Assembly: GCA_030652335.1 (NCBI GenBank)
Contig: JAUSAW010000006.1
Span: 284,499 to 348,498, forward strand
Length of the DNA: 64,000 nucleotides
Direction: 5' to 3'
Source: Gammaproteobacteria bacterium
GTDB lineage: Bacteria; Pseudomonadota; Gammaproteobacteria; Francisellales; CACEW01
The translations under genes were made by a program, and so were the position numbers. Shown here piece after piece: positions 10,184 through 19,375 of this stretch. Below the pieces are notes generated by a model. That model saw only the letters and a program-made list of their open reading frames with translations. It did no database searches and was not told where the DNA came from. Within the stretch, counting starts at the first letter, position 1, and each line of letters starts with the position of its first letter.

Positions 10184-12151
10184 ATGGCGCAGCTTCAAAT
10201 TATTGCATATGTATTACTATTAGCGCCTCTGCTGGGATGTTTAATCGCCGGCATTTTGGGTAAGGTTATCGGGATTCGTGCCACCAATGTGGTGACAGTA
10301 GGATTAATGGCTGTTTCCTTTGGCCTATCGCTATATTTCTTTAATGAAATCGTTATCGATAACGTTCCGGCCCTTAACTTTAATTGCTTTAGCTGGGCGC
10401 TTATCGATGGCATTAACTTTAATGTGGGCTTTCTAATCGATACCATGACCGTGTTTATGATGGTTATCGTTAACTTCGTGTCATTATTAGTGCATATATA
10501 CTCCATGGGCTATATGAAGGGTGACCCTGGCTATCAGCGCTTTTTCAGCTATATCTCGGGCTTTACCTTTGCTATGTTAGCTTTAGTGATGGCTAATAAT
10601 TTCTTGGTGCTATTTTTCGGCTGGGAAGGGGTAGGCTTAGTATCCTATTTATTGATCGGCTTCTGGTTTAAACGCGAAACCGCTAACTACGCAAGTCTTA
10701 AAGCCTTTATCGCCAATAGGGTAGGGGACGTCGGATTTTTATTAGGCTTGGCCGGGATAATGCTGTATTTCGGTAGCCTGGATTATGCCCAAGTGTTCCA
10801 ACAGGTGCCGGCTTTTGCCGCGACTAATGCCACCATCGCTATTTTGGGCATGCATAGCTGGAACGTCATTACCGTTATCTGTATCCTATTATTTATTGGC
10901 GCGATCGGTAAATCCGCTCAGGCGCCATTGCATATCTGGCTCGAGGGTTCGATGGAAGGTCCTACCCCAATCTCGGCTTTAATCCATGCCGCTACCATGG
11001 TAACAGCCGGTGTATTTATGGTCGCCAGGCTCTCTCCACTATTTGAATACTCCACCGTCGCGCTAAGTACTATCTTAATTATCGGCGCGATTACCGCTTT
11101 ATTTATGGGTATCATCGGCATCGTTCAAACCGATATTAAACGCGTAATCGCTTATTCTACTCTATCCCAATTAGGCTATATGATGGCCGCGCAAGGCGTG
11201 TCGGCTTACTCGGCTGGTATGTTCCATCTCATGACTCATGCGGCCTTTAAGGCCTTATTATTCCTGGCGGCAGGTTCGGTTATTATCGGCATGCATCATG
11301 AACAGGATATGCGCAAAATGGGTGGCCTTCGTAAATATATGCCGGTTACGTATTGGTGTATGTTATTAGGCGCCTTGGCTTTATGCGCGATTCCGCCATT
11401 TGCCGGATTCTATTCCAAAGACTTAATTATCGAAGCGGTTAAGATGGCTACTATTCCAGGGCATGAAGTCGCGGCCTGGATGCTGATTATCGGTGCGTTT
11501 GTTACCGCGCTTTATACCTTTAGAATGTTTTTTATGGTATTCCATGGCAAAGAGCGTATGGATGAAGAGACCCGCTCGCATATTCACGAGTCTCCACTTT
11601 CGATCTTAATTCCTTTGGTAAGCTTAAGCATTCCTACCCTATTGGCCGGGATCTGGTTTTTTGAACCTTCGCTTAATGGCTTCTTTGGTAACAGCATTGT
11701 AGTTTTACCGCAACACGATGTTATCGGGCAGTTGCAAACGATGTATGGCTCGAGCTGGCAATTCTTAGCGCATGGCATTATAAGCCTGCCTTTGGTATTG
11801 GCCGTAGCCGGTATTGCTATAAGCTATATTTGCTATGTCGTGTATCCTGGCATCCCGGCTAAGCTAAGCCGCTGGTTCTCATGGATTTACCTGGCCATTA
11901 AACATAAATACGGAATCGACGCCGCCTATGATGTTATCTTTGGCGGCGGCTCTCGCGTAGTCGGTTATATCTGTTGGCGAATAGGCGACGTGTTTATTAT
12001 CGATAAAGGTTTGGTTAACGGTTCGGCAAGAACCGTCAGGACCTTAGGCGGCGTGCTACGTAAATTGCAAACAGGCTATCTCTATCAATACGCTTTTGCA
12101 GTAGTCATCGGCCTGTTCCTCTTATTAGCCTGGTTATATATAAAACAATAA
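10184..12151 (+). CDS. nuoL: NADH-quinone oxidoreductase subunit L
   Basis: Distal antiporter-like proton pump of complex I. The 655-aa product has many membrane helices. The conserved FFGWEGVGLVSYLLIGFW, the AFIANRVGDVGF segment, AQAPLHIWLEGSMEGPTPISALIHAATMV with its Lys/His relay, and TDIKRVIAYSTLSQLGYM are all present. The last about 100 residues include the long lateral amphipathic helix and a final anchoring helix, so the protein is complete. Confidence 0.97.
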   Translation: MAQLQIIAYVLLLAPLLGCLIAGILGKVIGIRATNVVTVGLMAVSFGLSLYFFNEIVIDNVPALNFNCFSWALIDGINFNVGFLIDTMTVFMMVIVNFVSLLVHIYSMGYMKGDPGYQRFFSYISGFTFAMLALVMANNFLVLFFGWEGVGLVSYLLIGFWFKRETANYASLKAFIANRVGDVGFLLGLAGIMLYFGSLDYAQVFQQVPAFAATNATIAILGMHSWNVITVICILLFIGAIGKSAQAPLHIWLEGSMEGPTPISALIHAATMVTAGVFMVARLSPLFEYSTVALSTILIIGAITALFMGIIGIVQTDIKRVIAYSTLSQLGYMMAAQGVSAYSAGMFHLMTHAAFKALLFLAAGSVIIGMHHEQDMRKMGGLRKYMPVTYWCMLLGALALCAIPPFAGFYSKDLIIEAVKMATIPGHEVAAWMLIIGAFVTALYTFRMFFMVFHGKERMDEETRSHIHESPLSILIPLVSLSIPTLLAGIWFFEPSLNGFFGNSIVVLPQHDVIGQLQTMYGSSWQFLAHGIISLPLVLAVAGIAISYICYVVYPGIPAKLSRWFSWIYLAIKHKYGIDAAYDVIFGGGSRVVGYICWRIGDVFIIDKGLVNGSARTVRTLGGVLRKLQTGYLYQYAFAVVIGLFLLLAWLYIKQ

Positions 12152-12169
12152 TGTTTTAAGGATTGATTG

Positions 12170-13711
12170 ATGTTGGCAAATTATTTATTAAGTCTATTAA
12201 TTTGGGTGCCGATACTCGGCGGGGTGCTGGTATTAATGCTATCCAAAGTGCATTCAGGGACGGCTTTGCCGCGCTGGGTCGCTTTAGTATTTGCAGTGGC
12301 CACGCTGGCGTTGTGTATTCCGCTTTATGCTGGATTTGATTTCACTAGCTATCAAATGCAATACCTTGAGCGCTATAACTGGATTCCACAATTTGGGATT
12401 CAATATGCCTTAGGGGTCGATGGCATTTCCTTATTGTTTATCGCCTTAACCAGTTTTACCAATCTGATTATTATTTTATCGGCCTGGCGCGTCGTTAAAC
12501 ACCATGTCGCGCAATATATGGCGGTATTCTTAATTTCGACTGGGATTATGAACGGTGCTTTTTCGGCCTTAGATGCCATGTTATTTTATAGCTTTTGGGA
12601 AGCCTCGATGATTCCAATGTATTTAGGTATTGGAATCTGGGGTGGTCAACGCCGAGCCTATGCGGCCATTAAGTTTTTCTTATATACCTTTTTAGGCTCG
12701 ATTTTTATGCTGGTGGCTTTTTTATATTTAGCCAATAAATCCGGCAATTTTTCTATCATTGGGTTTCAAACGGTCCTATTGAGTTCCGATACTCAGAACT
12801 GGATATTCCTGGCTTTTTTACTGGCCTTTGCGGTCAAGGTGCCTATGTGGCCGATGCATACCTGGTTGCCTGATGCGCATACAGAGGCACCAGCTGGCGG
12901 TTCGGTGGTATTAGCTGCTTTAATGTTAAAAATGGGGGCCTATGGATTTATTCGATTAGCCCTGCCTATCGTGCCGGGCGTGACCCAAACCATGGATTGG
13001 TTATTGATCGGCTTATCGCTAATGGCCATCGTCTATGTGGGTTTTGCGGCCATCGTCCAAAAAGATATGAAACGCTTAATTGCGTATTCTACCGTCTCGC
13101 ATATGGGTATCGTGACCCTGGGTATCTTTATGGTATTTAGACTGGTTCGCGATAGCACAGGCTTTAATTTTGCCGGCAATGAAGAAGCGATTATGAGCGT
13201 GCAGGGTGCTGTGTTCCAAATGATTGGGCATGCCTTCTCCTCGGGCGCTTTATTTTTAGGAGCCAGTTATTTGTTCCAACGCTTTGGTTCGCGTCAAATT
13301 TCAGATTATCGCGGTATAGCCAATGTTATGCCGGTATTTGCGGCCTTCTTTATGTTATTCGCTATGGCCAACGTTGGCCTACCTGGTACATCGGGCTTCG
13401 TCGGTGAATTTTTAGTGATACTGGCGGCCTTTAAAACTAATTTCTGGGTAGCGACAGCGGCGGCATCGACCCTAATATTAGCGCCGGCTTATACGCTATG
13501 GATGTATAAACGTGTCTTATTTGGCGAAGTGAAAAATCAGACTCTAGCCAAGGGTCAAGATTTAACGAAATTGGAATTGTTTATCTTTATATTATTGGCT
13601 GCGCCAATTTTGATATTCGGTATTTATCCTGAGCTGATTTTATACGTCTCTCATGCCGCCGTGGTGCATTTTGTTGAGCTTGTGGCGAATAAAGTCGCGA
13701 TCAGTAGCTAG
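12170..13711 (+). CDS. nuoM: NADH-quinone oxidoreductase subunit M
   Basis: Second antiporter-like proton pump, paralogous to NuoL and NuoN. The conserved segments SFWEASMIPMYLGIGIWGG (essential helix-5 Glu), KVPMWPMHTWLPDAHTEAP and QKDMKRLIAYSTVSHMG are seen. The frame also permits a TTG at 12167, but the ATG right after it is preferred; AAGGA lies about 11 bp upstream. Length 513 aa is typical. Confidence 0.97.
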   Translation: MLANYLLSLLIWVPILGGVLVLMLSKVHSGTALPRWVALVFAVATLALCIPLYAGFDFTSYQMQYLERYNWIPQFGIQYALGVDGISLLFIALTSFTNLIIILSAWRVVKHHVAQYMAVFLISTGIMNGAFSALDAMLFYSFWEASMIPMYLGIGIWGGQRRAYAAIKFFLYTFLGSIFMLVAFLYLANKSGNFSIIGFQTVLLSSDTQNWIFLAFLLAFAVKVPMWPMHTWLPDAHTEAPAGGSVVLAALMLKMGAYGFIRLALPIVPGVTQTMDWLLIGLSLMAIVYVGFAAIVQKDMKRLIAYSTVSHMGIVTLGIFMVFRLVRDSTGFNFAGNEEAIMSVQGAVFQMIGHAFSSGALFLGASYLFQRFGSRQISDYRGIANVMPVFAAFFMLFAMANVGLPGTSGFVGEFLVILAAFKTNFWVATAAASTLILAPAYTLWMYKRVLFGEVKNQTLAKGQDLTKLELFIFILLAAPILIFGIYPELILYVSHAAVVHFVELVANKVAISS

Positions 13712-13732
13712 GGTTATTAAAAGGGTTTTATT

Positions 13733-15169
13733 ATGTTTGAACAATTAGTTGCAGTATTATTTCCAGTCTGGCCTCAGATTTTTATCGTAGCGATGATCTG
13801 CGTTATTTTATTAGTCGACCTGTTTTTGCTCGATAGCCGCAAATGGATTACCTATTGTTTGGCGCAATTAACCTTAATCGGTGCGGCTTATTTAAGCTAT
13901 AAGCAATTATCGGTCGGGGGTGCTACCTGGCTTAACGACCAGGTGATGCTCGATCCATTAGCGGTAGGCTTAGAGCTTGTAATGTATCTGGTGATATTCC
14001 TGACCTTTCTGTATGCTAGAGTGTATACCGTCGAGCATAAAATTATGCGCGGCGAGTTTCATGTGCTGACCCTTATTTCGCTATTGGGTGGCATGGTATT
14101 AGTCTCTGCTAATAGCTTACTGACGGTGTATTTAGGGCTCGAACTTTTATCCTTACCTTTATATGCCATGATTGCTATGCGCCGTGATGCGGCCCGTGGC
14201 TCTGAAGCGGCTATTAAATATTTTATATTAGGCGCTATGGCTTCCGGTATTTTGCTCTACGGCATGTCTTTAATTTATGGCATGACTGGCAGTATATTCT
14301 TGGATCAAATAGCGGCTAAAGTACCGGTAAGTTTAGCGAGCAATAGCACCTTATTGGTAGGCCTAGTGTTGGTTATGGTGGCAGCGGCCATTAAATTAAG
14401 CGCCGTGCCATTTCATATGTGGGCACCCGATGCTTATGAAGGCTCGCCTACTTCGGTTACTTCCCTATTGGGAACTCTGCCTAAATTAGCTGTATTAGGT
14501 TTGGTGTTTCGCTTAATCGAACAGACCCTGCCTACTTTATCAAGCCATTGGACTGAAATCTGGCTGGTGCTAGGAGTCTTATCCTTATTTATCGGTAATA
14601 TGCTGGCTATCGTCCAAAAAAATATCAAACGTATGTTAGCGTATTCTACCATAGGCCATGTGGGTTTTATTTTAGTAGCCTTATCCTTAAATACGCCCGA
14701 TGGTAATTCGGCAGCCTTATTTTATATGATGACCTATGCGATCATGACCGTGGGTGGCTTTGGCGTCATTATGTTAGCCAGCATGCATGGGGAAGATGCG
14801 GATAATATCGAGGATTACACCGGTCTTAACGATCGCAATCCATGGCTCGCGTTTATGATGCTGCTATTATTATTGTCTATGGCCGGTATCCCACCGCTAA
14901 TCGGGTTCGATAGCAAGTTTTATGTATTGAAATGCCTGGTAGATTCACAGCATTATGTGCTCGCGACCTATGCCTTATTAATGTCGGTTGTGGGCGCTTA
15001 TTACTATGTTCGAATGATTAAAGTGATGTATTTCGACAAGCCGCTGTTTATTAAGCCTATCGAAATGTCGGCTGATGGCTTAACGGCGATTAGCATTAAT
15101 GGTTTGGCGATGCTTGGTTTAGGGTTCTTTCCTTCCTTTTTATTAGCCTTCTGTCAGGGAATATTTTAA
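13733..15169 (+). CDS. nuoN: NADH-quinone oxidoreductase subunit N
   Basis: Third antiporter-like pump and last gene of the operon. Visible hallmarks are YLGLELLSLPLYAMIAM (essential Glu), KLSAVPFHMWAPDAYEGSPT and QKNIKRMLAYSTIGHVGF. At 478 aa it is complete. Its stop is followed at once by an AT-rich inverted repeat and a spacer of nearly 500 bp, which marks the operon end. Confidence 0.97.
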   Translation: MFEQLVAVLFPVWPQIFIVAMICVILLVDLFLLDSRKWITYCLAQLTLIGAAYLSYKQLSVGGATWLNDQVMLDPLAVGLELVMYLVIFLTFLYARVYTVEHKIMRGEFHVLTLISLLGGMVLVSANSLLTVYLGLELLSLPLYAMIAMRRDAARGSEAAIKYFILGAMASGILLYGMSLIYGMTGSIFLDQIAAKVPVSLASNSTLLVGLVLVMVAAAIKLSAVPFHMWAPDAYEGSPTSVTSLLGTLPKLAVLGLVFRLIEQTLPTLSSHWTEIWLVLGVLSLFIGNMLAIVQKNIKRMLAYSTIGHVGFILVALSLNTPDGNSAALFYMMTYAIMTVGGFGVIMLASMHGEDADNIEDYTGLNDRNPWLAFMMLLLLLSMAGIPPLIGFDSKFYVLKCLVDSQHYVLATYALLMSVVGAYYYVRMIKVMYFDKPLFIKPIEMSADGLTAISINGLAMLGLGFFPSFLLAFCQGIF

Positions 15170-15598
15170 AGAATATTTCCTTGCCATAGCTCTTTTAAAA
15201 AAATGTTGCCAAGGGATGATATGGATTTGGCATCCTGAACTTATCGTTAATAGTCTAGGAGCAAGATCTTGGCTAACCATAGTTAGGAAAATGCGAGCGT
15301 ATGTAGTAAGACTTTCCGGTTTTTCTTGCCCCCATAGAAAGGCTGACTGCTTTAGGGGTAATTCTATATTTAACAAGCGCTTAAACTCTACCAAAAAGGA
15401 ATTTATTCCTTTTATATCCTACTTTTAGGGAATCAACTCCTTAATAGTAAGAAATACAGGGGTGTTTATACAAGCTTTAAATTTAGCATAATGCCTTGCA
15501 TTCATCAGGGCCTTGACCAAAGCTTTCCCCAGCAACTGGATCCTGTGGCTCGCTGACGCGATCAAACATTATCACTATTGGCGGCAATTTTTAATTGA
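15170..15598. other. Gene-free spacer between nuoN and the toxin-antitoxin pair
   Basis: I find no convincing gene in this stretch. It holds an imperfect AT-rich hairpin at the nuoN stop (about 15154-15180), a perfect small hairpin AAAAGGAAT-tt-ATTCCTTTT at 15394-15413, and a partial palindromic repeat at 15537-15564. Reading frames on either strand (15216-15428 plus, 15143-15394 minus) lack a good start site and any family feature. Confidence 0.6.
15537..15564. repeat. Partial palindromic repeat, type B
   Basis: The segment begins CTGGATCCTGTG and contains the inner stem GCTCGC-tgac-GCGATC. It nearly matches the left two thirds of the copy at 61722-61756 but lacks the closing CAGGATGAC arm, so it looks like a decayed copy. 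Confidence 0.6.
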
Positions 15599-15639
15599 TT
15601 GACCACTTCAATCATTTTAACTATAATGATTAAAATGAT
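15599..15639 (+). promoter_or_regulatory. Promoter and operator of the phd/relE-type pair
   Basis: TTGACC (15599-15604) and TATAAT (15622-15627) are spaced by exactly 17 bp. A perfect 10-bp inverted repeat, ATCATTTTAA (15611-15620) and TTAAAATGAT (15630-15639), brackets the -10 box. A palindrome in this position is what an autorepressing antitoxin-toxin complex binds, and the antitoxin starts 19 bp later. Confidence 0.75.
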
Positions 15640-15657
15640 CAATTTAAGGCGTTGCAA

Positions 15658-15912
15658 ATGAAAACAGAGACAGCCACACAGGCTAAAATTCATTTTGGTA
15701 GAGTATTGGCAGATTCAATGCTCGAGCCTATTCTCATAGAGAAGTCAGGGCGTAATGTCGCAGTTTTGATTTCATACGATGAATATCAAAGAATGTCTTC
15801 ATTAGAAGATCAGTATTGGATTTCTAAGGCTGCTGAGGCTAAAAATGAAGGTTTGATAGGCGTTAAAGCCAGTGAAAAGCTGTTGCAAGATTTATTAAAT
15901 GTTCAAAATTAA
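15658..15912 (+). CDS. Phd/YefM-family antitoxin
   Basis: Antitoxin of a type II pair: it binds and neutralises the toxin encoded next and represses their shared promoter. The 84-aa product has the Phd/YefM layout: an N-terminal DNA-binding part with the typical ATQAKIHFGRVLADSM and an early beta-strand VAVLISYDEYQRM, then a charged helical C-terminus for toxin binding. The frame also has a TTG six bases earlier; the ATG at 15658 fits the AAGG ribosome site better. It overlaps the toxin gene by 14 bp. Confidence 0.85.
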   Translation: MKTETATQAKIHFGRVLADSMLEPILIEKSGRNVAVLISYDEYQRMSSLEDQYWISKAAEAKNEGLIGVKASEKLLQDLLNVQN

Positions 15913-16177
15913 TCTATCCAGGCAAGCTCAGAAATCGCTACAAAACTTGCCTGCTAAGCAAGCAAAGCAAATTGCTCAAAAACTTATGGATATGAGAGAA
16001 AATCCAAGGCCAAATGATTCGAAAAAGCTTGTAGGGTCTGCTTTTGTGCGTGCAGATTCAGGCGAGTATCGCATCATTTATGATATCAATATTAAGGCGC
16101 AAACCTTAGAAATACTGATTATAGGAAAGCGCAACGATGACGAGGTTTATCGTAAGCTAAGGCAAAAACATAATTAA
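15899..16177 (+). CDS. RelE/ParE-superfamily toxin
   Basis: Small basic 92-aa protein. Residues such as LSRQAQKSLQNLPAKQAKQIAQKL at the start, SGEYRIIYDI in the middle and ILIIGKRNDDEVYRKL near the end follow the RelE-type fold, with conserved Arg and Tyr positions used for ribosome-dependent mRNA cleavage. The GEYRIIYDI strand favours RelE over ParE, but function is not certain. It is translated from an ATG inside the antitoxin gene, which implies coupling. Confidence 0.85.
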   Translation: MFKINLSRQAQKSLQNLPAKQAKQIAQKLMDMRENPRPNDSKKLVGSAFVRADSGEYRIIYDINIKAQTLEILIIGKRNDDEVYRKLRQKHN

Positions 16178-16330
16178 TCTTCAGGTTTTTTTAAAAACAC
16201 ACACCCTTTACTCGGCCGATATTTTGTCAAGGCCTTTAATTTCACTTAAGTCCTGCTTTTACGCTTGACTCCTATGGTGCCCTATTGAAAGATAGGAAGG
16301 CTTATAAAGCCAATCACGTAGGAGAAATTA

Positions 16331-17059
16331 ATGAGTTATGGATCAAGTGTGACATCTTCAATAATGGCAGTTTCTAAAGAATCTCGTAAGCCTATAACCG
16401 TTTGGACTGATGCACCGATGGAGGCCCATCAGAAACAAGCGAAATTAGATGCATATGCTAATACGGCTAGAGCAAGAACATTAAGTAGCAGTGCGGTAGC
16501 TGTAGCATCAGTCGAGTCATATGATGAACCCCTACCATTTCCTGAGTTAGCAAAGCTACATAGACAGCGCTCTAGAAGTAGAACTGTAACGGAAGAAAGT
16601 GAGTTTATGGATAATAGTAAGCTAGTCATAAGTCCACCTTTACCGCAAGAAGTTGAGCATGAACGAAAAGCGCTTCATGAAAAAATAGCAGAAGCTAATG
16701 CTGCTATTCTAAAGTTGGGAGGGCTTGAAGATGTTAAGGATGCAAAAGGTAATTCTTTGCCAAGAGGCTTATGGGCAGACGGCATGGGTACTAATTCTAT
16801 TGCTATCCATCCCCTGGATAATGCCCGCGCTCATGAGCCACACGTAGCTATTCTTAAAAAGGCTCGTCATGATTTAGCGCGTTTAGATAAAGTTAATGCA
16901 ACGGCTTTGATGGTTAAAACTGATGAAATAGCCGAGAGCGCAATAATAACGCCTGGTTCTAATCCTAGCGTATTTAAGGCGCAGACTCCTTGGGCGGCGA
17001 GTGCTGGTGCAGGGACTCCTAATCCAGATAAATTAGCCACGCCTAGCTTTGACAGCTAA
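16331..17059 (+). CDS. Unknown soluble protein, effector-like
   Basis: I do not recognise a family. The 242-aa product has no membrane segment. Residues 1-100 are rich in Ser, Ala and Arg and look disordered (RSRSRTV near residue 80). About 100-135 and 165-200 are charged and probably helical. The tail is Pro/Ser/Asn-rich. AGGAG sits 7 bp before the ATG. It stands alone between the toxin-antitoxin pair and the initiator tRNA and is followed by a long inverted repeat. Composition and isolation are like those of secreted effectors in Legionellales, but I see no domain proving it, and its upstream region lacks a clean PmrA-type box. Confidence 0.7.
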   Translation: MSYGSSVTSSIMAVSKESRKPITVWTDAPMEAHQKQAKLDAYANTARARTLSSSAVAVASVESYDEPLPFPELAKLHRQRSRSRTVTEESEFMDNSKLVISPPLPQEVEHERKALHEKIAEANAAILKLGGLEDVKDAKGNSLPRGLWADGMGTNSIAIHPLDNARAHEPHVAILKKARHDLARLDKVNATALMVKTDEIAESAIITPGSNPSVFKAQTPWAASAGAGTPNPDKLATPSFDS

Positions 17060-17078
17060 GCTTTAATTATCTATCGCT

Positions 17079-17112
17079 ATAATGGCACCCCTGCAAGCAG
17101 GAGTGCCATTAT
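17079..17112. terminator. Long hairpin after the unknown gene
   Basis: A 16-bp arm beginning ATAATGGCAC (17079-17094) and its complement (17097-17112) differ at one pair and leave a 2-base gap. There is no T-run, so it may terminate weakly in either direction or act as a processing site. Confidence 0.5.
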
Positions 17113-17167
17113 ATAAATTTCCGCCAACCCTTTTTTCAAAGGGCTGCAATATATAGAAAATCATTAC

Positions 17168-17196
17168 TTGCAAACGGCTTTAGATTTTAGTATATT
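17168..17196 (+). promoter_or_regulatory. Promoter of the initiator tRNA gene
   Basis: TTGCAA (17168-17173), 17 bp, TATATT (17191-17196), then a GC-rich GAGCGCC just after the -10 box. That discriminator type is usual for stable-RNA promoters under stringent control. The tRNA starts 14 bp further on. Confidence 0.75.
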
Positions 17197-17210
17197 GAGC
17201 GCCTACCAAT

Positions 17211-17287
<77 letters not shown>

Positions 17288-17297
17288 AAATTGTAAG

Positions 17298-17319
17298 AAA
17301 CCCCAGTTTGGGGTTTTTT
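17298..17319 (+). terminator. Rho-independent terminator after the tRNA
   Basis: AAACCCCA-gtt-TGGGGTTT followed by further T residues, starting 11 bp after the CCA end. Confidence 0.85.
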
Positions 17320-17334
17320 GTTATTAGAGAATAA

Positions 17335-17370
17335 GAAAAACAACAGGGCCGGTAGGCCTTTTTTGTTTTC
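17335..17370. terminator. Second hairpin before rimP
   Basis: GGCC-ggta-GGCC with a T6 run after it and an A-rich stretch before it, so the stem extends and is nearly symmetric. It lies between the tRNA terminator and the rimP start. It may stop read-through or act as an attenuator in the nusA operon, whose leader is a known point of NusA autoregulation in enterobacteria. Confidence 0.6.
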
Positions 17371-17381
17371 TAGGATATGAA

Positions 17382-17864
17382 ATGAGTAATTTGACACAAA
17401 AGTTATACGAAATGCTGTTGCCAGCGGTTGAGGCACTGGGCTTTGAGCTGTGGGGAATCGAATATATCCCGCAGGGTAAGCACTCGGTCTTGCGAATCTA
17501 TATCGAGCATGAAAATGGCATCGGTGTGGATGACTGCGAAACAGTAAGCCGTCAGGTAAGCGCGGTCATGGACGTAGAAGATCCTATTACGGCGGCCTAT
17601 GATTTAGAAGTATCCTCGCCTGGCGTCGATAGGAATTTATTTTATATACACCAATATCATAGTTATATTGGCGAACAGCTGGCACTGCGGTTGCGGATGG
17701 GAATCAATACCCAGCGCAAATTCGTCGGTAAATTATTGTCAGTAGGCGAAAGCAGTATTGAACTTGAAGTAAAACAGCAGAGTGTACAGATCGAATTTAC
17801 AAATATTGAAAAAGCCCAGGTGCAACCTGACTTTGCTAAACCCAAAGGGAGCGTGGATAAATGA
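17382..17864 (+). CDS. rimP: Ribosome maturation factor RimP
   Basis: Assembly factor for the 30S subunit. The 160-aa product has the two-domain RimP layout: N-terminal domain with [23 protein letters not shown] and [20 protein letters not shown], the linker motif [15 protein letters not shown], and a C-terminal SH3-like domain. AGGA lies 6 bp before the ATG. It overlaps nusA by 4 bp. First gene of the rimP-nusA-infB-rbfA-truB run. Confidence 0.96.
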   Translation: MSNLTQKLYEMLLPAVEALGFELWGIEYIPQGKHSVLRIYIEHENGIGVDDCETVSRQVSAVMDVEDPITAAYDLEVSSPGVDRNLFYIHQYHSYIGEQLALRLRMGINTQRKFVGKLLSVGESSIELEVKQQSVQIEFTNIEKAQVQPDFAKPKGSVDK

Positions 17865-19345
17865 GTAAAGAATTACTATTAGTCGTCGAAGCCGTATCGA
17901 ACGAAAAAGGCGTCGATCGCGACGTTATTTTTGAAGCGATGGAATCTGCCTTAGCCATAGCGACTCGTAAAAAAAGTGGCTTAGATATCGACACCCGCGT
18001 GGAAATCGACCGTAAAACCGGCGAATACCACACGGTTAAACGTTGGACCGTAGTTCAAGACGCCGATGCTATCGTCAATCCCGACGCTGAAATTACCCTG
18101 GCCGAAGCCCAAGAAGAAGATACGAGCTTAAGCGTAGGCGATATTATGGAAGAAGAAATGCCTTCCATCGAATTTGGCCGAATTGCCGCGCAAACTGCCA
18201 AACAAGTTATCGTACAAAAAGTACGTGAAGCCGAGCGCGAAAAAGTAATCGCCGAATACGAAAGCCGAATCGGCACCTTAATTAACGGCACCGTTAAGCG
18301 CGTAACCCGTGATTTTATCGCTGTAGACTTGGGCGAAAATGCAGAAGGTTCTATCCCTCGCTCAGAATCGATTCCTCGTGAAGCCTTAAGAGTAGGCGAT
18401 CGCGTTAAAGCCTATTTAAAAGAAGTGTCTCGCGACAATCGTGGCCCACAATTATTGCTAAGCCGCGCTTGCCCTGAAATGTTAATCGAATTATTTAAAA
18501 TCGAAGTGCCTGAGATTTCCGAAGAAATTATCGACGTGAAATGCGCGGCTCGCGACCCTGGCTCCCGAGCCAAAATCGCGGTGAAATCGAATGACCGTAG
18601 AATCGATCCAGTCGGCGCCTGCGTCGGTATGCGTGGTTCACGCGTTCAGGCTATATCCAATGAATTAGGCGGCGAGCGAATCGATATCGTATTGTATGAC
18701 GATAACCCGGCTCAATTCGTGATTAACGCCATGTCCCCGGCTGAAGTTGTTGGCATCGTAATGGATGAAGACAATCACACCATGGATGTCGCTGTTAAAG
18801 AAGATCAACTATCCCAAGCGATTGGTAAAAGCGGACAGAACGTAAGACTGGCGAGCCAATTAACCGGCTGGCGCTTAAACGTAATGGCTGAAACCGAAGC
18901 GCAAGAAAAACAAGAAAGCGAATCCTTAGCCCTATTAGAATTATTTATGCAACACCTTGAAATCGATCAAGACGTAGCTGAATTATTGATTAACGAAGGC
19001 TTCACCAGTTTAGAAGAGCTCGCTTATATCCCCGCTCAAGAATTACTCGAGATCGGCGGCTTTGACGAAGAAATCGTAAACGAATTGCGTGAACGCGCTA
19101 AAAACGCTTTATTGGCTCAAGCCCTATCCGGCACTAAGAAAAAGGCCCAGCCAGCGGCTGACCTATTAGGAATGGAAGGCATGACCGATGAGATTGCCCA
19201 TCGCTTAGCCGAAAATGGTATTATTACCATGGAAGATTTAGCAGAACAAGCCGTTGACGACCTGACTGGTATTGAAGGTTTAAATGAAAAAAATGCGGCT
19301 GTATTAATTATGACAGCACGTGCACCTTGGTTTAAAGAAGACTAA
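17861..19345 (+). CDS. nusA: Transcription termination/antitermination factor NusA
   Basis: Binds RNA polymerase and modulates pausing, termination and antitermination. At 494 aa it has the full gammaproteobacterial set: an N-terminal polymerase-binding domain (1 to about 130), S1 domain ([15 protein letters not shown] strand near 145), KH1 and KH2 ([39 protein letters not shown]), and two C-terminal acidic repeats (about 365-425 and 435-490) that bind the polymerase alpha subunit. Overlaps rimP; infB follows after 30 bp. Confidence 0.98.
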   Translation: MSKELLLVVEAVSNEKGVDRDVIFEAMESALAIATRKKSGLDIDTRVEIDRKTGEYHTVKRWTVVQDADAIVNPDAEITLAEAQEEDTSLSVGDIMEEEMPSIEFGRIAAQTAKQVIVQKVREAEREKVIAEYESRIGTLINGTVKRVTRDFIAVDLGENAEGSIPRSESIPREALRVGDRVKAYLKEVSRDNRGPQLLLSRACPEMLIELFKIEVPEISEEIIDVKCAARDPGSRAKIAVKSNDRRIDPVGACVGMRGSRVQAISNELGGERIDIVLYDDNPAQFVINAMSPAEVVGIVMDEDNHTMDVAVKEDQLSQAIGKSGQNVRLASQLTGWRLNVMAETEAQEKQESESLALLELFMQHLEIDQDVAELLINEGFTSLEELAYIPAQELLEIGGFDEEIVNELRERAKNALLAQALSGTKKKAQPAADLLGMEGMTDEIAHRLAENGIITMEDLAEQAVDDLTGIEGLNEKNAAVLIMTARAPWFKED

Positions 19346-19375
19346 GCGTGTTTACGTAAAGAGGAGATTGCGACC

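Noticed and set aside
15216..15428. A 70-codon reading frame after nuoN
   Set aside because: No ribosome site, no family feature, odd composition; an overlapping minus-strand frame at 15143-15394 is equally unconvincing.
16232..16250. Possible fourth PmrA box before the 242-aa gene (TTTAAT...CTTAAG)
   Set aside because: The half-sites are one base too close and no -10 hexamer lies 10 bp downstream, unlike the three accepted sites.
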